A stretch of DNA of 64,000 nucleotides from G965232465 sp965232465 (GCA_965232465.1 OZ246977.1:1984001-2048000); one strand, 5' to 3'. Counted from the first letter of the stretch, positions 20,151 to 30,500 are shown. Notes: a model not told the origin generated them from the letters alone. Made by a program: numbers and translations.

Positions 20151-21164
20151 GTGATTGCCTTTATACATCATCGTTCTGTTATCAGTGTTGTCTGCGTTTT
20201 ACTTGCCTTGATTTTGGTGTGGCTGTTGGTTGCTGTGTGGCCGTCTTGGCTGGTGGATGTATTGGGTCGTAAAAAGACTTTTGTTAATACTTTGCTAAAT
20301 GGGCTGACTTTGGCAGGGCTGTATTTTTTGGTCGCCACAGGATTTTCACTTATTTTTGGCTTAATGCAAAATGTCAATTTAGCACATGGGTCATTGTATC
20401 TGCTCGGCGGATACATAGGGTATGAAATATCCGAACGCACAGGCAGTTGGCTATTTGCATTGGTGGGGGCGTTTGTAGTGGTAGCGATCGTGGGCAGTTT
20501 GTTACAAATTTTTATCTTCCGCTATATGCGGGCAGATGCGTTGCGACAGACCTTGGTTACCATAGGTATATCGATTATTGTCGCCGATGCTATACTTGCC
20601 ATATGGAGTGGTACCACCTATCAATTTTCCATTCCCGAATATCTAAGCGGGGCGGTACAGTTGCCGATTATTTCGCTGATTAAGTCCTCTGGGGCGATTG
20701 TATACATAAAATATCCCTTATATAGGTTGTCTATCTTGGCGTTTGCAATCGTGGTGGGCATTATTTTGTGGCTATTTTTGACGCATACACGGTTGGGCTT
20801 AATCGTACGGGCAGGGGTGGAAAATCCCGATATTTTAACCGCATCGGGCATAAACATTCAGGTAATATTTGTTATCGTATTCGCTATTGGGGCGGGACTG
20901 GCGGGGTTGTCTGGTGTGATCGGTGGCACCGCTTTATCCATTGCCCCTGGGTAAGATGTACGGTATTTATTGGCATCTCTAATGGTGGTTATTGCCGGCG
21001 GTATGGGGTCCATATATGGCACCGCCCTTGGGGCGTTGATTATTGGACTGGCGGAACAATTTGGGCTGGCATATTTTCCCACTTATGGGGCAATTTTCAC
21101 CTTTATGATTATGGTAGCGATTTTGGCATGGAAACCCCAAGGCATACTCGGTGGGGGGAAGTAA
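20151..21164 (+). pseudogene. Branched-chain amino acid ABC permease LivH-like, interrupted by an in-frame stop
   Basis: The reading frame starts at GTG 20151 and encodes a LivH-type permease with about eight membrane segments (GLTLAGLYFLVATGFSLIFGLM, VNLAHGSLYLLGGYIGYE). At 20952-20954 a TAA interrupts the frame after SIAPG. The same frame then continues without any shift as DVRYLLASLMVVIAGGMGSIYG to a proper end, GILGGGK, at 21164. So a single base substitution separates it from a full gene of about 337 residues. The rest of a liv operon (livM, livG, livF, binding protein) is absent; a truncated transposase follows immediately. Most likely an inactive remnant. Confidence 0.88.
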
Positions 21165-21166
21165 AC

Positions 21167-21842
21167 ATGATACCCAAAATACGCACAAACATCGCCACAA
21201 AACAAACGCCTAAAATATTGCCCGCACATTTGCTGAGAAATGTAACAGTAAACAGGGTTAATCAAGTTTGGTGTACAGACATTACCTATATTCCCATCCA
21301 CAAGGGGTACATGTATTTGGTCGCCATTATGGACTGGTACAGCCGTAAAGTACTATCGTGGCGATTATCCAATACATTGGATACTGGGTTCTGCATTGAA
21401 GCCCTAGAAGACGCATTATACACTTACCCTAAGCCCGATATATTGAATACGGATCAGGGAAGCCAGTTTACAGCAACAGCGTTTACAGATATATTAAAAG
21501 CCAATGGCATTAAAATATCCATGGACGGCAAGGGGGCATGGAAAGATAATGTGTTTATAGAACGGTTATGGCGGAGCTTGAAGTATGAATGTGTGTATCT
21601 AAGGGACTTTGTCAATGGCACACAGGCACAGCAGGACATAAGGGATTGGATACAGTTTTACAATGCCCACAGACCCCATACAAAATTTGGCTTGCAAACC
21701 CCAAATGAAACCTATACAATGCATTTCGATATAAAAGCGGTTCCGCTTACAGCTACACCGCTTCCATATCAAAATAAACAGCAAATTAACCAAAAAAGTC
21801 TATCTTAACTTTAATGGTTAATGGTCCAAACAATGGGGTCCA
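21167..21842 (+). mobile_element. IS3-family insertion sequence remnant (C-terminal transposase part plus right end)
   Basis: From 21167 to 21808 the frame encodes the catalytic half of an IS3-type OrfB: WCTDITYIP, LNTDQGSQF and VFIERLWRSLKYE supply the DDE triad, and FYNAHRPHTKFGLQTPNE is the family C-terminal signature. The N-terminal HTH part, OrfA and the left end are missing; the fragment begins two bases after the livH stop, so a deletion joined them. The right end is read as ATGGTCCAAACAATGGGGTC with the outer edge at about 21842. A matching end sits alone at 50722. Confidence 0.85.
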
Positions 21843-21850
21843 CTTCTGTC

Positions 21851-24800
21851 ATGAATAATAAAACTGCTTTTGATACATTATTAAATACATACCGTGAAAA
21901 TGCGGTTAACACACGACAACAGGGCGATTCTTTTGAACGCTTGACCAAAATGTTTTTGGAAAACGATGCCCAATACAAGGCTGTATTTAGGTCCATATAT
22001 ATGTGGGCGGATTGGGCGGAACAAAACAATCAGAAAATACAAGACACGGGTATTGATTTGGTCGGCGAACGATCGGATGGCGGTATCACCGCCATTCAAT
22101 GTAAGTTTTTTAATGCCAATACACATATATCAAAAACGGATATAGATAGCTTCTTGGCATTGTCCAGCAAAGATATATTTACCCATCGGTTGTTTGTGGA
22201 TACAACACAAGTTCCATGGGGGATCAATGCGGAGGATGCCATTAAGAACCAAAAACCGCATGTGGATAAATTGGGTGTGGCGGATTTTGTCAACAGCAAT
22301 ATTGATTGGGCATCTTATTTAAATCGCAAACAAATTGAATATTTGCAAAAAAGACTGAGACCCCATCAAAAAGAAGCGGTACAAAAAACCCTTGCATATT
22401 TTGAATCGTGGGATCGTGGTAAGTTAATTATGGCATGTGGCACGGGTAAAACTTTCACCAGTTTACGCATTGCCGAACAACAGGCGGGCACAGGTAAAAC
22501 CGTAGTATATCTGGTACCCAGTTTGGCATTGATGGCACAAACCATACGGGAATGGTTTAACGATTGCCAGTTGGCTATAAATGCCATATCTGTATGCTCC
22601 GACCAAAAGGTGAGCAGTGCCCACTATAACAATGACACGGTGGATATTAGCACAAACAACATTCCCATACCCGTAACCACCGATTCGAAAAATGTTTCTG
22701 AGTGGGGCAACACCTGTAAAGCCGATAAAATGAATGTGATATTTGCCACATATCAATCCATACAAGTTTTATCCGATGCACAAAATATGTATGATATGGG
22801 GGCTTTTGATCTTGTTATCTGTGATGAAGCCCATCGTACAACAGGGGTAACTTTTAATAATGAAATGGAATCTAATTTTGTTAAAGTGCATGATGACCAG
22901 TATATATCCGCTAAAAAGCGGTTGTATATGACAGCTACGCCAAAAGTATATACAGACAATGTCAAGATACAGGCAAAAAAAGCCGATGCTATTTTGGCGG
23001 ATATGGGCGACCCAGACAAATTTGGGAATACTATTTATACCGTATCATTTGATTATGCGGTACAAAATGAGCTGTTAACTGATTATAAAGTTATCGTCCT
23101 TGCCTTATCAGAGCAAGCGGTTGATAAAGAGTTTCAAGAGTTATTAGCCGATGAAGACAACGATTTAAATATTGAATACACTACAAAATTAGTGGGCTGT
23201 TATAAGGCATTATGTAAGATGGATTTACAGGACGATAACATCACCGATAAAACCCCCATGCAACGGGCGGTGGCGTTTGCCAAGGATATTGCCCTATCAA
23301 AATCCATTACCAAACACTTCCCCAAAATCGCACAAGCATATAGGCAACAGGTGGATAATAGGGATGTGGCACCGCTTGATATTGAAATGGAACATATTGA
23401 TGGCACCCATGATGCGGACAAGCGTAAGAAGTCTTTAACTTGGTTACAGAGCGATCTGGACGATACTACATGTCGGATTTTATCAAATGCCCGGTGTTTA
23501 TCGGAAGGGGTGGATGTCCCCACCCTTGATGGAGTATTATTTTTACATCCCCGAAAATCAGAGGTGGATGTGGTACAAGCCGTCGGTCGAGTGATGCGAA
23601 AAGCCCGCAATAAAAAAATGGGGTATATTATCCTGCCCGTTACCATTCCCGCAGGTACAGACCCAAGCAAAGCACTGGACAACAATAAAAGATATAAAGT
23701 TGTATGGCAGGTATTAAATGCCTTGCGATCCCATGATGAAAAGCTGGAAGGCAAAATCAATCGCATGGGGTTAGGGGGGGATATTTCTGATAAGATTGAA
23801 ATTATATACAAAAGCAATATATTCCCAAGACAGAAAACCCTGATTGTACAACCCCCGCCTACAAAGCCAGTAGTCAATTACAAAGAGGGGGATGACCTAG
23901 ATAAACAGGAAACACCCGATCAAGAATCTACGCCCATTAAACAGCAGGAGTTCGAATGGGAGCAATCTGTTGTAAAAGCTATTCGGGCAAAATTGGTCGA
24001 CAAATGTGGCACCCGGGATTATTGGGAAGACTGGGCATCGGATATAGCCCAGATTGCCCAAAAGCATATTGCCCGTATTGGTACTATTTTAGATAACAAC
24101 CAAAACGCCCAGCAGGTATTTAAAGATTTTGTGACTGAATTACAGGAAAATTTAAATCCCAATGTATCAGAGGTAGATGCCATAGAATTATTGGCACAGC
24201 ATATTATAACGAAACCTGTATTTAATGCGTTGTTTGCAGGATACGCATTTACCCAACACAACCCCGTATCGATAGCACTTGATAAAGTGTTACAAGGGAT
24301 TGATTTCAAATCTTTATCTGCTGAAACGGAGCATTTAAGTAAGTTTTATGACAGTGTCAAACGACGGGTAGCGGACACAAGAACCGTAATCGAACGGCAA
24401 GCGTTAATTATAAAGTTGTATGATAAATTCTTTAAAGGGGCGTTCCCAAAAACCACCCAACAATTAGGTATTGTTTACACCCCCACCGAAGCAGTGGACT
24501 TTATCATTCATAGTGTTAACGATGTATTAAAAACAGAGTTTAACACCAATTTAGGGGAATCCAATGTGAATATTCTAGACCCGTTTACAGGTACAGGGAC
24601 TTTTATAACCAGATTATTGCAAAGTGGTTTAATAACCCCTGAACAGATGGCGTATAAATACAAACATGAAATCCATTGTAATGAAATAGTGCTACTAGCC
24701 TATTACATTGCCAGTATCAATATTGAACAGGTGTATCTAGAGCATATGGCACAACATGGACATAACTTAAATATAGCACCTTTTGAAGGGATATGTTTAA

Positions 24801-26743
24801 CAGATACTTTCCAAATGCAGGAAACAGAGGACATGGTGGCACAGTTAATGCCCGATAATAGCGAACGCAGGAAGAAACAAAAGGCACTTGATGTACAAGT
24901 TATTATAGGTAATCCCCCATATAGTAAAGGACAAAAGAGTAACAATGACAACGCACAGAATGTGGAATATCCTGAACTCGATGGAAAAATAGCAGAGACT
25001 TATGTAAAACACACTACCGCAACCAATAAAAATAGATTATATGACAGTTATATTCGTGCTATAAAATGGGGGTCGGAACGCATGGGCGATTGTGGTGTAA
25101 TGGGGTATATTACAAATGGGGGTTTTATAGATAGTAATTCTATGGGTGGGTTGCGAAAATGTTTAAAAGATGAGCATACAAACTTGTATGTCTTTAATTT
25201 GCGAGGCAACATTCGTAAAAATATGAATAACAAGGAGTCAGGGGAAGGTGGCAATATATTTGATGTACAAGTGGGGGTTGCCATTACTATCTTTGTTAAA
25301 AATCCAAATGCTGAGTCACAAGGCAATATTTACTACCATGATATAGGCAATAATTTGGATAAAAAAACAAAACTAGACATTATAAAAAACTTTAAATCCA
25401 TACAAGGCATTACAACACAAAACCAACCGCATACTCCTGATGGACAAGTGGGGTGGCAACAAATAACCCCAGATAAATACAACGATTGGGTAAATCAACG
25501 GGACGATAGTTTTTATCAGCATATTCCCATAGGTGATAAAAAAACCAAAGGTAAAGCGGATACACAAACTATATTTATGAATTATTCAATGGGATTAGCC
25601 ACCAATCGAGATGCTTGGGTATATAACAGTAGTAAAACAAAATTAACTACCAATGTACAGAATACAATATCTTTTTACAATAGCGAGTGTGATCGTTACC
25701 AACAATCAGATAACACGAAACAAGTAATAGATTTTGTTAATCTGGATAGTACAAAAATAAGTTGGGGACGGCAGAATTTAAAAGATGTAAACAATAATAA
25801 GTTTTATGTCTTTAATCCTAAATCAGTGATGGAATCTGCATATCGCCCATTTACGAAACAATGGGTATATTTTAATAAAGATTTAAACGATATGATTTAC
25901 CAACTTCCAAAAATATTTCCCATAGGTGCAAATTTACCTAATCTCTGTATTTTAGTAAGTGGCAAAGGATCAAATAAATTTAGTGTATTTATTACTGATA
26001 TATTACCTAATTTAAATATTATAGTCGGAGGTTCGCAATGTTTCCCCTTAAAATTATACGAACAAAACACAGGGACTGATTTGTATAATCAAGGGGCGGG
26101 CGATTATACCCCAAAGGATGGCATAACAGACTACGCCCAAAAGCATTTTACATACGGTGATATAGCACCTGATAAACAAGATATATTTTATTATGTATAT
26201 GGTATTTTACACCACCCGGACTACACTAAAAAATGGGGGGACAATTTGACCAAAGATTTACCCCATATCCCCAAAGTCAAAACCTATACATCGTTTATGG
26301 CATTTTCAAATGCAGGACGAGCATTAGCCGACCTACATATAAATTATGAATCCGCAGATAAACACCCTGTACATTTTAAAAAGGGCAACCCTGATATGTT
26401 ATCAGATAAAGATTTTAAAGTAACCAAAATGAATTTTGGCAAACAAGGTAATATAAAAGACAAGACCACCATCATATACAACGACCATATAACCATAACC
26501 AACATTCCAATTGAGGCATACGATTACAAAGTAAATGGCAAATCCCCCGTCGAATGGGTAATGGACAGACAATCCATAAAAACCCACAAAGACAGTGGTA
26601 TTATAAATAATGCCAACGACTATGCAACAGAAACCTTAAACAACCCCAGATACCCGCTTGATTTATTACAACAGGCAATAACAGTATCATTGGAAACCCA
26701 AAAGATTATTAACTCGTTATCAGATTTAGACTATGTATCATAG
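21851..26743 (+). CDS. Type ISP restriction-modification enzyme (nuclease-helicase-methyltransferase in one chain)
   Basis: The 1630-residue enzyme has, in order: an Mrr-like PD-(D/E)xK nuclease region with GIDLVGERSDGG and IQCK (Asp about 69, Lys about 85); a superfamily 2 helicase/translocase with Walker A ACGTGKT (about 195-201) and DEAH (325-328) plus the VVQAVGRVMRKARNKK motif VI; then a gamma-type adenine methyltransferase with DPFTGTGTF (about 910) and NPPY (1021); and a C-terminal target-recognition region. This order and length match single-polypeptide LlaBIII-like systems that methylate one strand and cleave after translocation. The frame is intact. The ATG lies 8 bp outside the IS end, so its promoter may have been replaced. 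The upstream in-frame ATG at 21821 is inside the IS end. Confidence 0.9.
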   Translation: MNNKTAFDTLLNTYRENAVNTRQQGDSFERLTKMFLENDAQYKAVFRSIYMWADWAEQNNQKIQDTGIDLVGERSDGGITAIQCKFFNANTHISKTDIDSFLALSSKDIFTHRLFVDTTQVPWGINAEDAIKNQKPHVDKLGVADFVNSNIDWASYLNRKQIEYLQKRLRPHQKEAVQKTLAYFESWDRGKLIMACGTGKTFTSLRIAEQQAGTGKTVVYLVPSLALMAQTIREWFNDCQLAINAISVCSDQKVSSAHYNNDTVDISTNNIPIPVTTDSKNVSEWGNTCKADKMNVIFATYQSIQVLSDAQNMYDMGAFDLVICDEAHRTTGVTFNNEMESNFVKVHDDQYISAKKRLYMTATPKVYTDNVKIQAKKADAILADMGDPDKFGNTIYTVSFDYAVQNELLTDYKVIVLALSEQAVDKEFQELLADEDNDLNIEYTTKLVGCYKALCKMDLQDDNITDKTPMQRAVAFAKDIALSKSITKHFPKIAQAYRQQVDNRDVAPLDIEMEHIDGTHDADKRKKSLTWLQSDLDDTTCRILSNARCLSEGVDVPTLDGVLFLHPRKSEVDVVQAVGRVMRKARNKKMGYIILPVTIPAGTDPSKALDNNKRYKVVWQVLNALRSHDEKLEGKINRMGLGGDISDKIEIIYKSNIFPRQKTLIVQPPPTKPVVNYKEGDDLDKQETPDQESTPIKQQEFEWEQSVVKAIRAKLVDKCGTRDYWEDWASDIAQIAQKHIARIGTILDNNQNAQQVFKDFVTELQENLNPNVSEVDAIELLAQHIITKPVFNALFAGYAFTQHNPVSIALDKVLQGIDFKSLSAETEHLSKFYDSVKRRVADTRTVIERQALIIKLYDKFFKGAFPKTTQQLGIVYTPTEAVDFIIHSVNDVLKTEFNTNLGESNVNILDPFTGTGTFITRLLQSGLITPEQMAYKYKHEIHCNEIVLLAYYIASINIEQVYLEHMAQHGHNLNIAPFEGICLTDTFQMQETEDMVAQLMPDNSERRKKQKALDVQVIIGNPPYSKGQKSNNDNAQNVEYPELDGKIAETYVKHTTATNKNRLYDSYIRAIKWGSERMGDCGVMGYITNGGFIDSNSMGGLRKCLKDEHTNLYVFNLRGNIRKNMNNKESGEGGNIFDVQVGVAITIFVKNPNAESQGNIYYHDIGNNLDKKTKLDIIKNFKSIQGITTQNQPHTPDGQVGWQQITPDKYNDWVNQRDDSFYQHIPIGDKKTKGKADTQTIFMNYSMGLATNRDAWVYNSSKTKLTTNVQNTISFYNSECDRYQQSDNTKQVIDFVNLDSTKISWGRQNLKDVNNNKFYVFNPKSVMESAYRPFTKQWVYFNKDLNDMIYQLPKIFPIGANLPNLCILVSGKGSNKFSVFITDILPNLNIIVGGSQCFPLKLYEQNTGTDLYNQGAGDYTPKDGITDYAQKHFTYGDIAPDKQDIFYYVYGILHHPDYTKKWGDNLTKDLPHIPKVKTYTSFMAFSNAGRALADLHINYESADKHPVHFKKGNPDMLSDKDFKVTKMNFGKQGNIKDKTTIIYNDHITITNIPIEAYDYKVNGKSPVEWVMDRQSIKTHKDSGIINNANDYATETLNNPRYPLDLLQQAITVSLETQKIINSLSDLDYVS

Positions 26744-26753
26744 ATACAATAAG

Positions 26754-27045
26754 AGTTAAAATATTATGATAACAATTGGGAAAATATAGTATCCAAATGG
26801 ATGGATCTATATGAAAATAATAAAGTTGAAGCTGGAATGAGCATAACTAAAAAAGTTTCCGCTAATGATGAATGGTGCGTAGAAGAATGACCAGCCCCAC
26901 TGATTTGGTCCATTTTTAGGTTAGTACTTTTTGGGTGTGGCAATCGACCTTTGAAACACCCAAGGGGCAAGAAAAAGAATTGGCGAACACCATTGCCACC
27001 GCCATATACGAAGCAGGTTTTAATGCTATCCATAACCATTTATAG
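26754..27045 (+). pseudogene. Two short gene remnants split by an IS-end fragment
   Basis: Just after the Type ISP stop, a frame without a start reads YYDNNWENIVSKWMDLYEN and ends in NDEWCVEE with a stop at 26888-26890. A 33-bp stretch follows (GACCAGCCCCACTGATTTGG...) that recurs at 47103. Beyond it another startless frame reads WQSTFETPKGQEKELANTI, ends in AGFNAIHNHL and stops at 27043-27045. Both read like real protein but have no start and I do not recognise them. The rest of the 27046-27379 interval shows only AT-rich sequence with an A13 run near 27240. Confidence 0.45.
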
Positions 27046-27379
27046 TCAATATAACATCCCCAACATATTGTTTTGTATATTATAAAACAAGTATACCATT
27101 TTTTGCTCGCCAATACCCACACGCTTATAGTCGTACTTTAAATAATACACTATAACAAGGTGCTAGAGTATTTTGAATTATTTATTTTTCCATAAATTAT
27201 ATATGTCATTCACGATAATATCTTGTATTTCACACTTGAAAAAAAAAAAAAAACTTTTTTGGTACTGTTTTTTTTACCTTTTACGAAAAAAGACTTATAT
27301 ATATTATCGACAAAGTGCACAATCAGAATCATATGTGTTCACACATTCCGTAATTATTTTTTGAGAGGTCTTAATTATT

Positions 27380-30244
27380 ATGCAATTTTTAAAAATATTT
27401 TTTGCAAGCATTTCCATATTGATATTATCTGCTTGCGGTGGCGGGGGTAGCAGTGTATTACCCAACACTGGCGATTCTGTAACACCCCCATCTGGTGGAT
27501 CTGGCGGCGGTTCCGGCGGTGGGTCGACACCCGCACCCGATGATGATGACGATGACGATTCCGGCGGTGGTTCCGGTGGCGGATCCGGTGGTGGATCCGG
27601 TGGTGGGTCGACACCCGCACCCGATGATGATGACGATTCCGGCGGTGGTTCTGGTGGCGGTAGTTCTGGTGGCGGTTCCGGTGGCGGTTCTGGTGGCGGA
27701 TCCGGTGGCGGTTCTGGCGGTGGATCCGGTGGTGGTTCCGGTGGCGGTTCCGGTGGTGGGTCGACACCCGCACCCGATGATGATGACGATGACGATTCCG
27801 GCGGCGGTTCCGGTGGTGGTTCTGGTGGCGGTTCCGGTGGTGGATCCGGTGGTGGTTCTGGTGGTGGTTCCGGTGGTGGATCCGGTGGTGGTTCTGGTGG
27901 TGGTTCTACAACGCCCCCTGCTACCCCTAACCCACCGGACACAAGCCGTGCATACCAACCACATCAAATTTCATCCGGTGCCAATCGCATATCAGAAACC
28001 GGCAAAGGTCAAAAGATTGCCATTTTTGAAGGCGGGGCATTGCAAAATACCCAGTCCGAATATCTTAATCGTATTACACTGGGGCTGAAAGTCAATGGCG
28101 GACCGACTACAACTACAGAAAACTTACCCGCCGCAACGGAAAGGAATAACCACGCAGATATGGTTGCCAGCATTTCAATCGGTAAAACTTATGGCATTGC
28201 CCGTGAAGCCGATGCCGTATCGTACGCATGGAAATTTCCCGCATCTGGTGACAAATTAGGTCATATTGAACTGGGCGATGTATACACAGATATAAAAAAT
28301 AAAAATGTGGTGGCAATCAATAACAGCTGGGGTACTGATGTAAGTTTTACACGCCTTAAAGACAAGGGTTATACGGATGCACAGGTTACAAAATTACAGT
28401 CGATTTCTGTATCTTTAGGTGCAGATGTGGATGGCGATGGTACGCCTGATAATATGTTTCTAATCGGACTGTCTCAACAATGTAAAAATTTTACAGAATA
28501 TTTAAACCACATCCGTAATGGCACAGATGTGTATACCTCAGGTTTCACGACCGTAAATACCTTGGTAACCGAATCAGAATTACAAACAGCATACAACATG
28601 CGGTGTAAAGGGGGATACACATCGGAAATAGACCGTGACATATACACGGATTATATCGGTACAGATTTTATTCGCAAAATAGAAGCGGACAAAGATAACA
28701 ACCGGGATGCCCCTATATGGGTATGGTCCGCAGGTAATAACCAAGAACAAAATGGATCATACCTTGCCAGCTTACCCGCCGTTATTGGCAAAGCGGAAGA
28801 TTATTGGTTGTCGACAGTGGCGATAAATTACAGCAGTAGCGACAGCCAATACCGCATTGCTGGCTATTCGGCCCGATGCGGACAAACCAAGCGGTATTGT
28901 TTGGGGGCAACCGTAGGCGGATCAAAATGGATCGCAGATGGCGATACGGAAAGCAATAACAGCGGTACTTCCGCCGCATCACCGGTAATCACCGGCGGGT
29001 TGGCGGTTATTAAGGAAAAATTCCCCTCAAAAGACCGCCGTTGGGCAAGAACCCGTATGCTTGCCACCGCATCGCACGATACCGCCGATGGGAAAAAATT
29101 ACGGGATGAGGCGGGCAATGTTGTAACCCCCGATGCACAAGGATATTCGGATATGTTCGGACGGGGCATTATGCGACTGGACTTGGCATTACTACCGGTG
29201 GGACGCAGTACCCTATCCACCTCCGGACCCAGTTTGGGCACAGCACAACAATACGATGTGAAAAACAGTTTTATACGATCCTCCGCTGTATTTGGCGATG
29301 GGTTTAAAAACGGATTTTCCGCTATTAACACCTTAAAATTTGATACTATGGGGGCGGAATTTGCCTATAATATGGGCGATAAGGTGTATACAAAATCTTT
29401 TGCGGACACTTCGAACTTTTTGAATTTCAAGGGGCAAAATATATCCCATACCCCCACTGCATACGATATGGGCAGCAGCAATCTGTCGTTTGTCGATACA
29501 AAATCACATACCTTTAAAGATTTGGACTACACAGAAAATGCCATGCCGTTTACCCCTGAGCCCGCAAAAAATACCCCACAACCGGTACGCATGTCGTATC
29601 AATATTCGGATAATATGGCGGTACAAGTTAATATGCCCATGGACAAAACCACAAAATCCACCACCTTGCAATTCGTATATGGGAACCCCAACCCCACAGC
29701 ACCAACCTCCACCACATACAGTGTGGGATGGCACACGGAACAAGGTACCGTATTGGGGGCAACATTTGCCGGGGCATATGGGGGCATCGGGCGGACCAAT
29801 ACGGCGTATGTAACCCGTACCCACCGCCAACAATGGGGCGATTGGCAGCTACGGTATAATGCCGTATTGGGTGCCAGCACCAATAATGGGGCAAGTGGAC
29901 GCAGTGTACACAGCATATCAGGGGTATTGTCCAGCAGTTTTAGCATGCTGGCAAAACGCCCGACAAAGACGGGAACACTGGGCTTTGCCATACACCAACC
30001 GTTACGGGTGGAACGGGGGGATATGACCGTGGGATTTGTATCAGAGGTTACAGCCAATACGCAACTGACATACGACACAAAAACCGTGGGCATTACCCCC
30101 AGTGGACGGCAGGTATCGGTGGAGGCATATTATGATTTTGCCCACAGCCCCTTCACGATAAAAACCCATATCAGCAAAGACAAACACCACATCAAAGGCA
30201 ACGATGATACAACCGTAATGGTACGATACTTTAAACCGTTTTAA
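27380..30244 (+). CDS. Subtilase-like S8 lipoprotein with a Gly-Ser/Asp linker and C-terminal barrel-like domain
   Basis: The 954-residue protein begins with a lipoprotein signal (LILSAC, lipid on Cys19). Residues about 39-176 are a linker of GGGS repeats broken by three TPAP-poly-Asp blocks. Residues about 195-620 form a subtilisin-like domain: His258 in NNHADMVAS, Asn453 in VWSAGNN and Ser531 in SGTSAASP are in place, but the position normally holding the catalytic Asp reads IAIFEGG, with Glu217. The C-terminal 270 residues have alternating strand-like segments ending in VMVRYFKPF, as in autotransporter beta-barrels. Surface display or self-release, as in NalP/SphB1-like proteases, is inferred. 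No adjacent operon partner. Confidence 0.8.
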   Translation: MQFLKIFFASISILILSACGGGGSSVLPNTGDSVTPPSGGSGGGSGGGSTPAPDDDDDDDSGGGSGGGSGGGSGGGSTPAPDDDDDSGGGSGGGSSGGGSGGGSGGGSGGGSGGGSGGGSGGGSGGGSTPAPDDDDDDDSGGGSGGGSGGGSGGGSGGGSGGGSGGGSGGGSGGGSTTPPATPNPPDTSRAYQPHQISSGANRISETGKGQKIAIFEGGALQNTQSEYLNRITLGLKVNGGPTTTTENLPAATERNNHADMVASISIGKTYGIAREADAVSYAWKFPASGDKLGHIELGDVYTDIKNKNVVAINNSWGTDVSFTRLKDKGYTDAQVTKLQSISVSLGADVDGDGTPDNMFLIGLSQQCKNFTEYLNHIRNGTDVYTSGFTTVNTLVTESELQTAYNMRCKGGYTSEIDRDIYTDYIGTDFIRKIEADKDNNRDAPIWVWSAGNNQEQNGSYLASLPAVIGKAEDYWLSTVAINYSSSDSQYRIAGYSARCGQTKRYCLGATVGGSKWIADGDTESNNSGTSAASPVITGGLAVIKEKFPSKDRRWARTRMLATASHDTADGKKLRDEAGNVVTPDAQGYSDMFGRGIMRLDLALLPVGRSTLSTSGPSLGTAQQYDVKNSFIRSSAVFGDGFKNGFSAINTLKFDTMGAEFAYNMGDKVYTKSFADTSNFLNFKGQNISHTPTAYDMGSSNLSFVDTKSHTFKDLDYTENAMPFTPEPAKNTPQPVRMSYQYSDNMAVQVNMPMDKTTKSTTLQFVYGNPNPTAPTSTTYSVGWHTEQGTVLGATFAGAYGGIGRTNTAYVTRTHRQQWGDWQLRYNAVLGASTNNGASGRSVHSISGVLSSSFSMLAKRPTKTGTLGFAIHQPLRVERGDMTVGFVSEVTANTQLTYDTKTVGITPSGRQVSVEAYYDFAHSPFTIKTHISKDKHHIKGNDDTTVMVRYFKPF
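27493..27908 (+). repeat. In-frame 12-bp repeat tract encoding GGGS units
   Basis: About 24 copies of a 12-bp unit (GGTGGCGGTTCC and variants) are interrupted three times by the block TCGACACCCGCACCCGATG followed by a GAT/GAC run. Unit length is a multiple of three, so gain or loss of units changes linker length without a frameshift. Third-position variants (GGTGGTTCT, GGCGGATCC) show that it is not a fresh expansion of one unit only. Confidence 0.9.
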
Positions 30245-30280
30245 TACCATTTAACAAAATGTATCGTTACTGTGTAAGGG

Positions 30281-30328
30281 ACGGGTAAAACCACCTGAGA
30301 AATATATATCTTATAAGGTTTTACCCGT
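30281..30328 (+). terminator. Hairpin after the subtilase gene
   Basis: ACGGGTAAAACC and GGTTTTACCCGT pair perfectly over 12 bp around a 24-base loop, 36 bp after the stop. There is no T-tract, so it may protect the 3' end or be a weak terminator. Confidence 0.5.
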
Positions 30329-30363
30329 TATGGTATACATGTTATAGAGTATTCCATTCAAAG

Positions 30364-30500
30364 AATGAATTTACAAGGGGGAAGTCGCATATCAATGGCA
30401 TTGAAAGTTTTTGGATTTATGCCAAAAGACGGTTGGCAAAGTTTAATGGATGATACATTCATTTTTCACTTGAAAGAATGTGAGTGGCAGTTTAATATAG
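30364..30500 (+). pseudogene. IS1595/ISXO2-type transposase C-terminal remnant, frameshifted
   Basis: From 30388 the frame reads HINGIESFWIYAKRRLAKFNG, which matches the C-terminal HVNGIESFWSYAKRRLAKFNG-type signature of IS1595-family (ISXO2-like) transposases. A frameshift follows and a second frame gives TFIFHLKECEWQFN, the next part of the same signature. No other part of the element is present. The remnant runs directly into a copy of the 230-bp repeat at 30498. Confidence 0.75.

Noticed and set aside
20768..21166. N-terminal extension of the transposase frame through livH
   Set aside because: This segment is livH DNA read in another frame; the real transposase homology starts at about 21167.
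27304..27942. Pro/Glu repeat protein on the minus strand
   Set aside because: It is the reverse reading of the GGGS-encoding 12-bp repeats (GGX codons read as PPE/PEP); no independent signal or ribosome site.
29504..30093. Minus-strand frames in the barrel region of the subtilase gene
   Set aside because: Antisense shadows rich in Cys/Trp/Pro without ribosome sites.
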